A stretch of DNA of 59,252 nucleotides, from positions 1 to 59,252 of the forward strand of contig ONDK01000007.1 in NCBI GenBank assembly GCA_900316565.1, in the 5' to 3' direction. The notes under the pieces were generated by a model. It was not told the origin of the DNA. It was given only the letters and a program-made list of their open reading frames with translations, and made no database searches. Below, piece by piece: positions 49,914 through 59,227 of this stretch; position 1 is the stretch's first letter; every line of letters starts with the position of its first letter. Source of the DNA: an uncultured Prevotella sp. GTDB taxonomy: Bacteria; Bacteroidota; Bacteroidia; Bacteroidales; Bacteroidaceae. The translations under genes and the position numbers were made by a program.

Positions 49914-51326
49914 TTACTTGTTCTGGATGAACTCGTCGACCTTCTCCGCGGCGTCGCGTCCGCTTGCCATGGCGCGTACCACGAGGCTTGCACCGTTGGC
50001 GGCATCACCGGCCACGAAGACGTTCTTCGGGAACTCTGGCTGCTGTGGACGTAGGAAGCCCATGGCGAGCAGCACCATCTGTGCCTTGATGACTTCCGGC
50101 TCTCCGGCTTCCACCATGATAGGCCGTCCGCCTTTTGGGTTTGGTTTCCAGTCGATAGGCTGTACCTTTACGCCGGTGAGCTTGCCGTCCTTACCGAGGA
50201 ACTCCAGAGAGTTGATGTTCCAGCGGCGTGTGCATCCTTCCTCATGACTTGATGTCGTCTTAAGGGTGCGCGGCCAGTTTGGCCACGGGTTCTTCGGGTC
50301 GTCAGGCCCTACCGGCGGCTTCGGCATAATCTCAATCTGCGTAACGCTCTTTGAACCCTGGCGGTGTGCTGTTCCGATGCAGTCGGAGCCTGTGTCGCCA
50401 CCACCGATGACGAGTACGTCCTTGCCTTTAGCGTTGACGAGTTGGTCCTTAGGGATGTCCTCACCGGCGAGGACACGGTTCTGCTGCGACAGCATCTCGA
50501 GGGCGAAGTATACTCCCTTGAGTTCACGTCCCGGTATCTTCAGGTCGCGTGCCTCCGGTGTTCCTGTGCAGACGACGACGGCGTCGTACTCCTTTGACAG
50601 CTGCTCGAAGGTAACGATCTTGTCCTTTCCCAGTGTCGGGTCGTTCTGTATCGGGTTGACGGAGTCCTTGTCGCTGACGACGTGTGTGCCGTACTGGAAG
50701 GTGATGCCCTCAGCTACTAGCTGGTCCATCCTGCGGTCTATGACTTCTTTGTTCAACTTGAAGTTAGGGATACCGTAGCGGAGCAGACCGCCGGCATTCT
50801 CTCTGGCATCGTATACCGTTACGAGATATCCTTTGTGGTTCAGGCGGTTTGCAGCCACCAGTCCGGCAGGACCGGCACCCACCACGGCCACCTTATGCCC
50901 GTTTCGCTCCGGTACCTCCACCTTTATGTAGTTCTCCTGCCATGCCTGCTCGCATATGGCCGCCTCGTCCTCGCGGTTTGTTGTCGGCTCATGCTCCATG
51001 AGGTTGAGCACGCATGCCTTCTCACAGAGAGCCGGGCAGATACGTCCCGTGAACTCCGGGAAGTCGTTGGTAGCGTGCAGCAGCTCATAAGCCAGCTGCC
51101 AGTCGCCCTTGTAAAGCGCGTCGTTCCACTCTGGCGGTTTGTTGCCCAGCGGACAAGCCCAGTGGCAGAAAGGCACACCGCAGTCCATACAGCGGCTTGC
51201 CTGTACGCGGCGATCGTTCTGGTTCAGCGTCTGCTCCACCTCGCCGAAGTCGTGGATGCGGTCGTGTATAGGCCGGTATCCGGCCTCTTTGCGTTCTATT
51301 GTTAGAAAAGCTTTTGGATTACCCAT
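49914..51326 (-). CDS. gltD: Glutamate synthase (NADPH) small subunit
   Basis: It passes electrons from NADPH through FAD and iron-sulfur clusters to the large subunit. The 470-residue protein has two cysteine clusters near the N-terminus (CMDCGVPFCHWACPLG near 43-58 and CPALCEKAC near 97-105). It has FAD motif VAVVGAGPAGLVAA (near 146) and NADPH motif VLVIGGGDTGSDC (near 303). It follows gltB by 142 bp, with a hairpin in the gap. Confidence 0.96.
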   Translation of the reverse strand: MGNPKAFLTIERKEAGYRPIHDRIHDFGEVEQTLNQNDRRVQASRCMDCGVPFCHWACPLGNKPPEWNDALYKGDWQLAYELLHATNDFPEFTGRICPALCEKACVLNLMEHEPTTNREDEAAICEQAWQENYIKVEVPERNGHKVAVVGAGPAGLVAANRLNHKGYLVTVYDARENAGGLLRYGIPNFKLNKEVIDRRMDQLVAEGITFQYGTHVVSDKDSVNPIQNDPTLGKDKIVTFEQLSKEYDAVVVCTGTPEARDLKIPGRELKGVYFALEMLSQQNRVLAGEDIPKDQLVNAKGKDVLVIGGGDTGSDCIGTAHRQGSKSVTQIEIMPKPPVGPDDPKNPWPNWPRTLKTTSSHEEGCTRRWNINSLEFLGKDGKLTGVKVQPIDWKPNPKGGRPIMVEAGEPEVIKAQMVLLAMGFLRPQQPEFPKNVFVAGDAANGASLVVRAMASGRDAAEKVDEFIQNK

Positions 51327-51429
51327 ATTCTTGAAGACCTCCCTCCATCCCTTTCGTGTGGGACTTCGGGGTTACTTTATTTGTTAATATTGAATGTTAT
51401 GTAATTACATGCTGCGCTCTGAGGTGTCT

Positions 51430-51458
51430 CCCGGTCCCTTTTTGTCGTGGGGACCGGG
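51430..51458 (-). other. Hairpin in the gltB-gltD gap
   Basis: CCCGGTCCC (51430-51438) and GGGACCGGG (51450-51458) form a perfect 9 bp stem, 11 nt loop, about 10 bp past the gltB stop. No T run follows, so it may protect the gltB 3' end rather than terminate. Confidence 0.65.
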
Positions 51459-51468
51459 ATTAAGCACC

Positions 51469-54400
51469 TTAATAGTCGCGCTGCATGTCGGCAATCTTCT
51501 GCTGGAGCTTGCGTACCTGCTCTTCCTGAAGCACTCGTTTGTACTCTATAGGAACGACCTGTATGAAGTCCTCAACATATCTGTTCCAGTCGTCGAGCAT
51601 CGTACGGGCGAGCTTTGAACCAGTGTAGAGATAGTGCTGGCGGATGAGCTCGTGCAGTTCCTTACGGTAGCTGGCAGCCTCGACAAGGTTTATCTCGACC
51701 ATATCCATGTTGCAGAAGTAGTCGAAGTTGTGGTTCTTGTCCCAGACATAAGCCACACCACCTGACATACCTGCCGCGAAGTTGCGTCCTGTCTCACCGA
51801 GGACGACGACACGACCGCCGGTCATATACTCACAGCAGTGGTCTCCTGCGCCTTCCACGACGGCGATGGCACCGGAGTTTCTCACTGCGAAACGCTCTCC
51901 GACCTTACCGTTGACATAGAGCTCACCGCTTGTAGCGCCATAGAGTCCGGTGTTTCCTGCGATGATATTGTCCTCGGCGGCGAAGTTGGAGCGTATTGGC
52001 GGGAGGATGGAGACACGTCCGCCTGACAGTCCCTTTGCGAAGTAGTCGTTGGTGTCGCCTTCGAGCTTGAAGTCTACACCCTTGACGAGGAACGCTCCGA
52101 AGCTCTGTCCTGCAGAGCCCTTGAACTTCACGTTGATGGAAGCCTGACGCGGCTCCTCCACCGGCTTACCCGCTGCGGCCTCATCATGCATCTTCTGACG
52201 CTGCTCGGAGCGCTTGGTCTCGATGTATCCGGAGAGCATTGTGCCCACGGCACGGTTCGTGTTGCGTATGCTGTAGTCGAGGTCTATCTCTCCACCGGCC
52301 TCTATAGCGTTGGCAGCAGCCTTTATCATCTGCTCGTCGAGCACACCGTCGAGCTCGTGGTCCTGCACCTTAGTGCAGAAGTATGATGTGTCTCCGCTTT
52401 CCTTATGCAGGAGGTTAGAGAAGTCGAGGGAGTTCCATTTGTCGATGGTAGCCTGACCCCAGCGCTGTGCTGCGTCGGCCGGGAGAGCCTTACGAGTAAG
52501 GAGCTCCGTGTGGCCGATGATGTCGTCGAGTTTCTTGTATCCCATCTGTGCGAGGTATTCGCGCACCTCACGTGCCAGGAACATGAAGAAGTTGATGACG
52601 TAATGGTAGTCGCCGCGGAAGTGGGCGCGGAGCTTCGGGTCCTGGGTGGCCACACCCATAGGACATGTGTTTGCAGAGCACTTGCGCATCATGACACATC
52701 CCAAGGTGATGAGCGCTGCCGTACCGAAACCGAACTCCTCAGCACCGAGCAGAGCCATCATTATCACGTCGCGTCCTGTCTTCATCTGTCCGTCGACCTG
52801 CAGGCGGACGAGCGAGCGCAGACCGTTCTTGACCAGTGTCTGCTGTGTCTCGGCGATACCTATCTCCGGTGAGATACCGGCGAAGCGCATCGACGATGCA
52901 GGACTGGCACCTGTTCCTCCCTCAGCACCTGAGATGACGATGAGGTCAGCCTTTGCCTTCACAACGCCTGCCGCGATGGTGCCCACGCCGCTCTCGGCAA
53001 CGAGTTTCACGGAGATGGCAGCGTTCGGGTTCACGTTCTTCAGGTCGAAGATGAGCTGCTTCAGGTCCTCGATGGAGTAGATGTCGTGATGAGGCGGAGG
53101 TGAGATAAGTGAGATGCCAGGGATGGAGTGACGTGTCTTGGCGATAATCTCGTTGACCTTGAAGCCAGGCAGCTGTCCGCCTTCACCCGGCTTGGCGCCC
53201 TGTGCCACCTTAATCTGTATCTCCTCAGCGTTGACGAGGTATTCCGTTGTTACGCCGAAACGTCCGGAAGCCACCTGCTTTGTCTTACTCGACAGTGAGA
53301 TGCCGTCGCGCTTGGTGTAGTAGCGCTCCGAGTCCTCACCACCCTCACCGGTGTTGGAGCGTGCTCCGAGGTAGTTCATGGCCAGTGCCATAGCCTCGTG
53401 TGCCTCCTTAGAGAGTGCTCCGAACGACATGGCGCCTGTTACGAAGTGCTTAACGATGCTCTCTTCCGGCTCCACCTCGCTGATGTCGATAGGATTACGC
53501 TTGAAGTCGAGGAAGTCGCGGATGAATATCGGCTCATCCTTCTCGTCGGCCAGAGCGGCATATTTCTTGAACAGCTCGTAGTCGCCCTTGCGGGTGGCGA
53601 GCTGCAGAGTGGCTATTGTCTCCGGGTTCCACGCATGACGTATGCCGTCCTTTCTCCAGTGGAACTGTCCGAGGGCAGGGAGGAACATGAACTTATGTCC
53701 GCTTTCCTTCTCCTCTTCCTCCATGGCGAAGGCCTCGTCGTGAAGCTTGATGGCGTCGCGTGCTATTGTTGTCAGACCGATGCCGCCAATTGTCGATGTG
53801 TCGGTACCGAAGTAAGTCTTCAGCAGGCTCTCCGAGAGACCGATGGCCTCGAAGATCTTCGCGCCTCTGTAGGAGCGGATGGTCGAGATACCCATCTTTG
53901 CCATAATCTTGAACAGACCTTTCTTCAGAGCCTTTATGTAGTTGGCCTCGGCCGTAGCGTAGTTCTCCTGTATCTTTCCGCGCTTCACCAGGTCGTCGAG
54001 GATAGCGTATGTCATGTATGGGCAGAGAGCCGACGCACCATAGCCCAGGAGCAGTGCGGCGTGCATCACCTCACGTATCTCTCCCGACTCCACGATAAGA
54101 GCGGTCTGTACGCGCTTTCCGACGGAGATGAGATAGTGGTGTACGGCGCTCACTGCCAGCAGTGACGGTATGGCGGCGTGCTTCTCGTCGACGCTGCGGT
54201 CGGAGAGGATGATGTAGTTGTAACCCTCGTCGACGCTGTGCTCGGCATCATGGCAGAGATTGTCGAGAGCTTCCTGGAGTCCCGCCTTGCCCTTGCTGAC
54301 CTCGAAGACTATAGGCAGTTTTATGGTGTTGAAGCCTTTGTAACGGATGTTGCAGAGGATATCCAGCTGGGTGTTCGTCAGGATAGGATGCGGCAGGCGC

Positions 54401-56049
54401 ACCATCTTACAGTTGCTCTCGTTAGGGTTGAGGATGCCTGTGCCTACGCGTCCGATATACTCCGCGAGACTCATGACGAGGTTCTCACGGATGGAGTCGA
54501 TGGCAGGGTTCGTCACCTGTGCGAACTGCTGACGGAAGTAGTTGAAGAATATCTGCGGACGGTCGGAGAGGACAGCCAGCGGAGTGTCGTTACCCATTGA
54601 AGCGGTAGGCTCCTGACCTTTCAGTGCCATCGGGATGATGGTGTCGGCGATGTCCTCCTCACCGAACCCGAACTCCACCTCCTTGCGGAGCAGGTGGTCA
54701 ACGCTGTTGTCGACCTTACGTCCCGACTTCAGTTTCTCGAGCTGTATACGGTTTGTCGACAGCCACTGGCGGTACGGGTGCTCGTGTGCAAGCTTGTCCT
54801 TAATCTCACCGTCGTAGTATATCTTTCCTTCCTGCGTGTCGACGAGCAGAATCTTGCCCGGCTGCAGGCGTCCCTTCTCGGCGATCTCCGTAGGGTCGAA
54901 GTCCATCACGCCGACCTCCGACGCCACGACCATGGTGTCGTTCTTGGTGATGGTGTACCTTGCCGGGCGCAGACCGTTACGGTCGAGCATGCCGCCGGCA
55001 TAGCGTCCGTCGGAGAACAGCAGTGCTGCCGGTCCGTCCCACGGCTCCATCAGTATGGAGTGGTACTCGTAGAAGGCCTTCAGGTCCTCGGAGATAGGGT
55101 TCTTGTCGTTGAAGCTTTCCGGTATCATGATGGCCATGGCCTGTGGCAGCGACAGTCCGCTCATGACGAAGAACTCGAAGACATTGTCGAGGCTTGCCGA
55201 GTCGGACATACCCGGCTGTACGATAGGCGATATCTCACGGATGTCGCCCAGGGCCTCCGACGAGAGCACTGACTCGCGTGCTTTCATCCATCCGCGGTTA
55301 CCACGGATAGTGTTTATCTCACCGTTGTGGGCCAGCATGCGGAACGGCTGTGCCAGGCTCCATGTAGGGAATGTGTTTGTAGAGAAACGGCTGTGTACTA
55401 TTGCCAGTCCGCTGGTGAAGTAGTTGTTCGTCAGGTCGGGATAATACTGGCGCAGCTGCAGCGACGAGAGCATACCCTTATAGACGATCAGCTTGCTTGA
55501 CAGAGAACAGATATAGAAGTCCTTGTCCTTGACACGACGCTCTATCTTCTTCCTTATTATATATAAGGTACGTTCGAAGAAAGGCACGCGGTCGTCGGTT
55601 ACTCCTGTGATGAAGACCTGCTTGATGGCAGGCTCCGACTCCAGGCCGGCTTCAGCGAGGCAGTCCTGGTTTGTCGGGACAGTACGCAGGTGTGTCAGTG
55701 AGAGACCCTCGCGCTCTATCTCCTCAATCATTATCGACAGTATCTCCTGCTGCCGCTTTTCGTCCTTTGGCAAGAAGACCAGTCCTGTGCCATACTTGCC
55801 CTTTTCCGGCACCGGAATACCCTGAAGAAGTATGAACTCGTGCGGTATCTGCAGCAAGATACCGGCACCATCGCCAGTTTTGCCGTCGGCACCTTCGGCA
55901 CCACGGTGGCGAAGATTCTCGAGGACCTTCAGTGCGTTGTCAACCAGTTCGTGGCTTTTGTTGCCATGGATATTGACGACCATGCCAACGCCACACGCAT
56001 CGTGTTCGTTCTCGGGATTATACAATCCATTTCCCATATTTGTTCGCAT
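51469..56049 (-). CDS. gltB: Glutamate synthase large subunit
   Basis: It makes two glutamates from glutamine and 2-oxoglutarate, the second half of ammonia assimilation. The 1526-residue protein has the amidotransferase domain whose nucleophile is Cys19 (ACGVGMV), so an 18-residue propeptide is removed. Then come the central domain, the FMN-binding synthase domain with the [3Fe-4S] cysteines in CVMMRKCSANTCPMG (near 1125-1140), and a C-terminal GXGXG beta-helix. A second ATG four codons in (MGNGLYNPENEHD) is an equally good start. Confidence 0.97.
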   Translation of the reverse strand: MRTNMGNGLYNPENEHDACGVGMVVNIHGNKSHELVDNALKVLENLRHRGAEGADGKTGDGAGILLQIPHEFILLQGIPVPEKGKYGTGLVFLPKDEKRQQEILSIMIEEIEREGLSLTHLRTVPTNQDCLAEAGLESEPAIKQVFITGVTDDRVPFFERTLYIIRKKIERRVKDKDFYICSLSSKLIVYKGMLSSLQLRQYYPDLTNNYFTSGLAIVHSRFSTNTFPTWSLAQPFRMLAHNGEINTIRGNRGWMKARESVLSSEALGDIREISPIVQPGMSDSASLDNVFEFFVMSGLSLPQAMAIMIPESFNDKNPISEDLKAFYEYHSILMEPWDGPAALLFSDGRYAGGMLDRNGLRPARYTITKNDTMVVASEVGVMDFDPTEIAEKGRLQPGKILLVDTQEGKIYYDGEIKDKLAHEHPYRQWLSTNRIQLEKLKSGRKVDNSVDHLLRKEVEFGFGEEDIADTIIPMALKGQEPTASMGNDTPLAVLSDRPQIFFNYFRQQFAQVTNPAIDSIRENLVMSLAEYIGRVGTGILNPNESNCKMVRLPHPILTNTQLDILCNIRYKGFNTIKLPIVFEVSKGKAGLQEALDNLCHDAEHSVDEGYNYIILSDRSVDEKHAAIPSLLAVSAVHHYLISVGKRVQTALIVESGEIREVMHAALLLGYGASALCPYMTYAILDDLVKRGKIQENYATAEANYIKALKKGLFKIMAKMGISTIRSYRGAKIFEAIGLSESLLKTYFGTDTSTIGGIGLTTIARDAIKLHDEAFAMEEEEKESGHKFMFLPALGQFHWRKDGIRHAWNPETIATLQLATRKGDYELFKKYAALADEKDEPIFIRDFLDFKRNPIDISEVEPEESIVKHFVTGAMSFGALSKEAHEAMALAMNYLGARSNTGEGGEDSERYYTKRDGISLSSKTKQVASGRFGVTTEYLVNAEEIQIKVAQGAKPGEGGQLPGFKVNEIIAKTRHSIPGISLISPPPHHDIYSIEDLKQLIFDLKNVNPNAAISVKLVAESGVGTIAAGVVKAKADLIVISGAEGGTGASPASSMRFAGISPEIGIAETQQTLVKNGLRSLVRLQVDGQMKTGRDVIMMALLGAEEFGFGTAALITLGCVMMRKCSANTCPMGVATQDPKLRAHFRGDYHYVINFFMFLAREVREYLAQMGYKKLDDIIGHTELLTRKALPADAAQRWGQATIDKWNSLDFSNLLHKESGDTSYFCTKVQDHELDGVLDEQMIKAAANAIEAGGEIDLDYSIRNTNRAVGTMLSGYIETKRSEQRQKMHDEAAAGKPVEEPRQASINVKFKGSAGQSFGAFLVKGVDFKLEGDTNDYFAKGLSGGRVSILPPIRSNFAAEDNIIAGNTGLYGATSGELYVNGKVGERFAVRNSGAIAVVEGAGDHCCEYMTGGRVVVLGETGRNFAAGMSGGVAYVWDKNHNFDYFCNMDMVEINLVEAASYRKELHELIRQHYLYTGSKLARTMLDDWNRYVEDFIQVVPIEYKRVLQEEQVRKLQQKIADMQRDY

Positions 56050-56088
56050 TAAATCAGTAAATACAATAATTTCCTATCAATTTGAATG

Positions 56089-56096
56089 CAAAAATA
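56089..56096 (-). promoter_or_regulatory. Probable -7 box of gltB
   Basis: TATTTTTG on the minus strand matches TAnnTTTG and lies about 40 bp before gltB. The -33 element is weak. Confidence 0.4.
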
Positions 56097-56260
56097 CAAA
56101 ATATCTTTCAATTTGGAAGAGATTAACACCTTCTTTCTCTAAAAAATTAGCAATAAATAACAATCTGTAAGTTATATAGGCTTTTAATTAGTAACATTTG
56201 TGGCTTTTTGTATGACAAAATATGTCAATTTGTTATATTTGATAAAAAACATACAGAATG

Positions 56261-56292
56261 TTTGCGTATTTCAAATAAAAGTAGTACTTTTG
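56261..56292 (+). promoter_or_regulatory. Promoter of tRNA-Tyr
   Basis: The -33 TTTG (56261-56264) and the -7 TACTTTTG (56285-56292) are 20 bp apart, 22 bp before the tRNA. Confidence 0.78.
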
Positions 56293-56313
56293 CAACGCTT
56301 TTGAAAAAAAGCC

Positions 56314-56395
56314 GGGTGGTTTCCAGAGTGGCCAAATGGGGCAGACTGTAAATCTGCTGCTTCTAGCTTCGGTGGTTCGAATCCATCACCACCCA
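56314..56395 (+). tRNA. tRNA-Tyr (anticodon GTA)
   Basis: The acceptor GGGTGGT (56314-56320) pairs with ACCACCC (56388-56394), with discriminator A. The anticodon stem GCAGA/TCTGC encloses CTGTAAA with GTA at 56348-56350. A long variable arm makes it class II (82 nt). CCA is not encoded. Confidence 0.96.
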
Positions 56396-56433
56396 CACAT
56401 TCTCACTATTATTAAATAAAAAATTTATAGATT

Positions 56434-56463
56434 GCGGGTTGTCGTGATGACAATCCGTTTTTT
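56434..56463 (+). terminator. Terminator of tRNA-Tyr
   Basis: CGGGTTGTC and GACAATCCG pair around GTGAT, followed by TTTTTT. The spacer 56464-56746 has an AT-rich palindromic stretch (TATATTATATATATAATGTA near 56678) and no gene that I can support. Confidence 0.85.
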
Positions 56464-56746
56464 GTATCCGGAGGTTGGTGTCCAGGGGGGCTGTCTTTCA
56501 AGTCTCGGAAGTAAATGGATTACTTTATCCTGTGAGTTTCCTCATAAGATAGAGAGGACCGCGTCCCTTCTGTTCCCATTAAGTGGTGGGGATTGTGCAA
56601 TTTATCAGCGTTGATTGGCATGATAATTGCCGTTTTATTGTTGATGAATGAATAATGTATAAAACATCGTTGAGAGTATATTATATATATAATGTATAAG
56701 AGGTAAGAATAATCAGTATCACTGCAAACTATAAATCAAGACCAAT

Positions 56747-58102
56747 ATGGAAAATAAATTCAAGGTTGTCCATCATTCCTTCTCACCTTTGGAAGCCATC
56801 ACGGAGGCCAAGCGCTGTCTCCACTGCAAGGTTCCCCAGTGTGTCAAGGGCTGTCCTATCGGCAACCATATCCCCGATTTCATCCATGAGCTCTCCAAGG
56901 GCAACATCGGTTCGGCCATGAAGGTTATCAACGAGACGAGTAACCTTCCGGCTATCTGTGGCCGTGTGTGCCCGCATGAGAAGCAGTGCCAGGGCCATTG
57001 TATCCTGAACCGCAAGGACAGGCCGATACAGATAGGCCGTCTGGAGGCGTTCATCGCCGACTTCGACACCAACATGAAGCTCACCCGTGAGCCGGTGCCG
57101 CAGAAGACGCGTGGCAAGGTGGCCGTCATTGGCTCCGGTCCCGCCGGACTGACCGTCGCCGGCGACCTCTCGCGCCAGGGCTTCGCCGTTACTATCTTCG
57201 AAGGCCAGGAGGAACCGGGCGGCGTGCTGATGTACGGTATCCCCGAGTACCGTCTGCCAAAGGACGTGGTGCGTAAGGAAATCGACAAGATAGCTGCCTT
57301 GGGTGTCGACTTCCGGCTCAATGAGGTTGTCGGAAAGAACGGGCTGACCGTCGACAGTATCTTCGCCGAGGGCTTCGATGCCATCTTCATGGCCACCGGC
57401 ACGGCACTGCCACGGCAGATGAATGTTCCGGGAGCCAAGCTCCGCGGTGTGAGCCAGTCGGTTTATCTTCTCCATAATGTCAACGCCTACAACGAGGGAG
57501 CGCTGAGCCGCGACATGGTCCCTGTGGAGGCTGGTGAGAAGGTGGCCGTCATCGGTGGCGGAAACGTTGCCATGGACGCCGCACGAACAGCCATCCGCCT
57601 CGGCGCCGACACCACGGTTATATACCGTAAGACGCAGGAGGAGATGCCGGCCATAAAGAGCGAGTATGAGGATGCGGTGAAGGAGGGTGTGAAGTTTATC
57701 TGGGAGACCAACGCCGTGGAGTTCCTCGGCGACGACAACGGCAGTCTGAAGGCCGCACGCCTTGTCGGTCCCGACGGCGAGAAGACCGTTCCCTTCGACC
57801 GTGTGTTCCTTGCCATCGGCTCCAAGCCCGCCAGCCGTATCGTGTCGACGACCAACGGCATCGATGTCGACGACAACGGATACGTCATCGTCAAGGACCG
57901 TCCTTACGGCATGACGACGCGTCCCGGCGTCTTCGCTGCAGGCGATGTCGTGCACCGTCCGCAGACCGTCGTCCTGGCCATGAAGGCCGCCAAGGATGTT
58001 GCCGTCGGCATAGCGCAGTATGTCGATGCCATAAAGCTCCTGAGCGACATCGGCATGAAGGTTGAGGATGCCGGGCAGGACGAGAACGATAATAACGATT
58101 AA
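56747..58102 (+). CDS. GltD-like NAD(P)H-dependent FAD oxidoreductase
   Basis: The 451-residue protein resembles the glutamate synthase small subunit of the archaeal/clostridial GltA type and NfnB. It has cysteine clusters CLHCKVPQCVKGCPIG (near 24-39) and CGRVCPHEKQCQGHC (near 71-85), an FAD motif VAVIGSGPAGLTVAG (near 125) and an NAD(P)H motif VAVIGGGNVAMDAA (near 265). No gltB or nfnA partner is adjacent, and gltB here already has a gltD, so its electron acceptor is unclear. A stand-alone glutamate synthase or transhydrogenase-like role is possible. It is probably cotranscribed with the reductase 14 bp downstream. Confidence 0.88.
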   Translation: MENKFKVVHHSFSPLEAITEAKRCLHCKVPQCVKGCPIGNHIPDFIHELSKGNIGSAMKVINETSNLPAICGRVCPHEKQCQGHCILNRKDRPIQIGRLEAFIADFDTNMKLTREPVPQKTRGKVAVIGSGPAGLTVAGDLSRQGFAVTIFEGQEEPGGVLMYGIPEYRLPKDVVRKEIDKIAALGVDFRLNEVVGKNGLTVDSIFAEGFDAIFMATGTALPRQMNVPGAKLRGVSQSVYLLHNVNAYNEGALSRDMVPVEAGEKVAVIGGGNVAMDAARTAIRLGADTTVIYRKTQEEMPAIKSEYEDAVKEGVKFIWETNAVEFLGDDNGSLKAARLVGPDGEKTVPFDRVFLAIGSKPASRIVSTTNGIDVDDNGYVIVKDRPYGMTTRPGVFAAGDVVHRPQTVVLAMKAAKDVAVGIAQYVDAIKLLSDIGMKVEDAGQDENDNND

Positions 58103-58116
58103 ACACTGATAACGCT

Positions 58117-59085
58117 ATGGATATAAAAGAGAGATATACGGCCGATGCCAACCGCTATTCGGCTTCCGACACGATGTACAACCGCTGCGGACGCTCCGGC
58201 GTCCTCCTTCCGAAGGTGAGCCTTGGCTTCTGGCATAACTTCGGCAGTGGCGACCCTTACGGCCGCAGCAGGGAGATAACGCATTACGCCTTCGACCACG
58301 GCATCACACATTTCGACCTGGCAAACAACTACGGGCCTTACTATGGTGCCGCCGAGGAAACCTTCGGCCGTCTCATGGACGATGATTTCCGTCCGTACCG
58401 TGATGAGTTGTTCATCTCTACGAAGGCCGGATACGATATGTGGCCCGGTCCCTATGGCAACTGGGGCAGCCGCAAATACCTCATGGCGAGTCTCGGCCAG
58501 AGCCTGAGGCGCATGCACCTCGACTACGTGGACCTCTTCTATAGCCACCGCTTTGACCCCAACACGCCGTTGGAGGAGACGCTCCAGGCTCTCGTCGACA
58601 TCGTCAAACAGGGGAAGGCTCTCTATGTCGGCATCAGCCGCTGGCCTTTGGAGGCTCTGACGTTTGCTGAGAGATACCTCCGTGAGCACGACACGCCGCT
58701 CCTCATCTACCAGGACCGTCTGAACCTCCTCGACCGCAAGCCTGTGGAGGAGGGTAAGCTGCAGTTCTGCCGTGAGAAAGGCATCGGCTTCATCAGCTTC
58801 TCCCCGTTGGCACAGGGACTGCTCACGGACCGCTATCTCAACGGTATCCCCGCCGACAGCCGTATGGCACAGAACGGAACACTCCGGAAAGATGTGCTCA
58901 CCGACGGTCTCCTGAAGAGGCTCCGGGCATACAATGAGGAGGCAAGGCAACACGGACAGTCCCTCGCCGAGCGTGCCCTGGCATGGATCCTGGAGCAGGA
59001 GGGTGTTACCAGTGTCCTCGTCGGAGCTAGCAGCACACGCCAGTTGGCAGCGGACCTTGAGGCCATAGGAGACTTGGGCGTGTAG
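58117..59085 (+). CDS. Aldo/keto reductase (YghZ/MgrA-like), short C-terminus
   Basis: The 322-residue TIM-barrel NADPH oxidoreductase has the tetrad Asp and Tyr in FDLANNYG (near 67-74), Lys in STKAGY (near 100) and His in YSHRFD (near 138). It resembles L-glyceraldehyde-3-phosphate reductase. The protein stops at VLVGASSTRQLAADLEAIGDLGV, about 20 residues before where the family normally ends. A REP-like element lies 90 bp downstream, so the end may have been lost by rearrangement. Confidence 0.88.
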   Translation: MDIKERYTADANRYSASDTMYNRCGRSGVLLPKVSLGFWHNFGSGDPYGRSREITHYAFDHGITHFDLANNYGPYYGAAEETFGRLMDDDFRPYRDELFISTKAGYDMWPGPYGNWGSRKYLMASLGQSLRRMHLDYVDLFYSHRFDPNTPLEETLQALVDIVKQGKALYVGISRWPLEALTFAERYLREHDTPLLIYQDRLNLLDRKPVEEGKLQFCREKGIGFISFSPLAQGLLTDRYLNGIPADSRMAQNGTLRKDVLTDGLLKRLRAYNEEARQHGQSLAERALAWILEQEGVTSVLVGASSTRQLAADLEAIGDLGV

Positions 59086-59175
59086 CTTTGCGTCCTTTGT
59101 GCTTTCCGGTGCACTGTGTGTAAGCCTACATCTACATATCTGGCTGCACTCGCTCCGCGGAAACCTCTTTCACCC

Positions 59176-59210
59176 AATGTAGGGGTGGGCTTTATGCCCA
59201 TCCTCCAAGG
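59176..59210. repeat. REP-like hairpin element, copy 5 (reverse)
   Basis: CAATGTAGGGGTGGGCTTTA then TGCCCATCCTCCAAGG is the reverse orientation of the copies at 3184 and 23049. A second, partly cut-off copy begins 52 bp later. Confidence 0.82.
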
Positions 59211-59227
59211 ACAAATGGATTGAGGAA

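Noticed and set aside
56783-57955. 390-residue minus-strand frame
   Set aside because: It is a shadow of the GltD-like gene; it has no recognisable motif.
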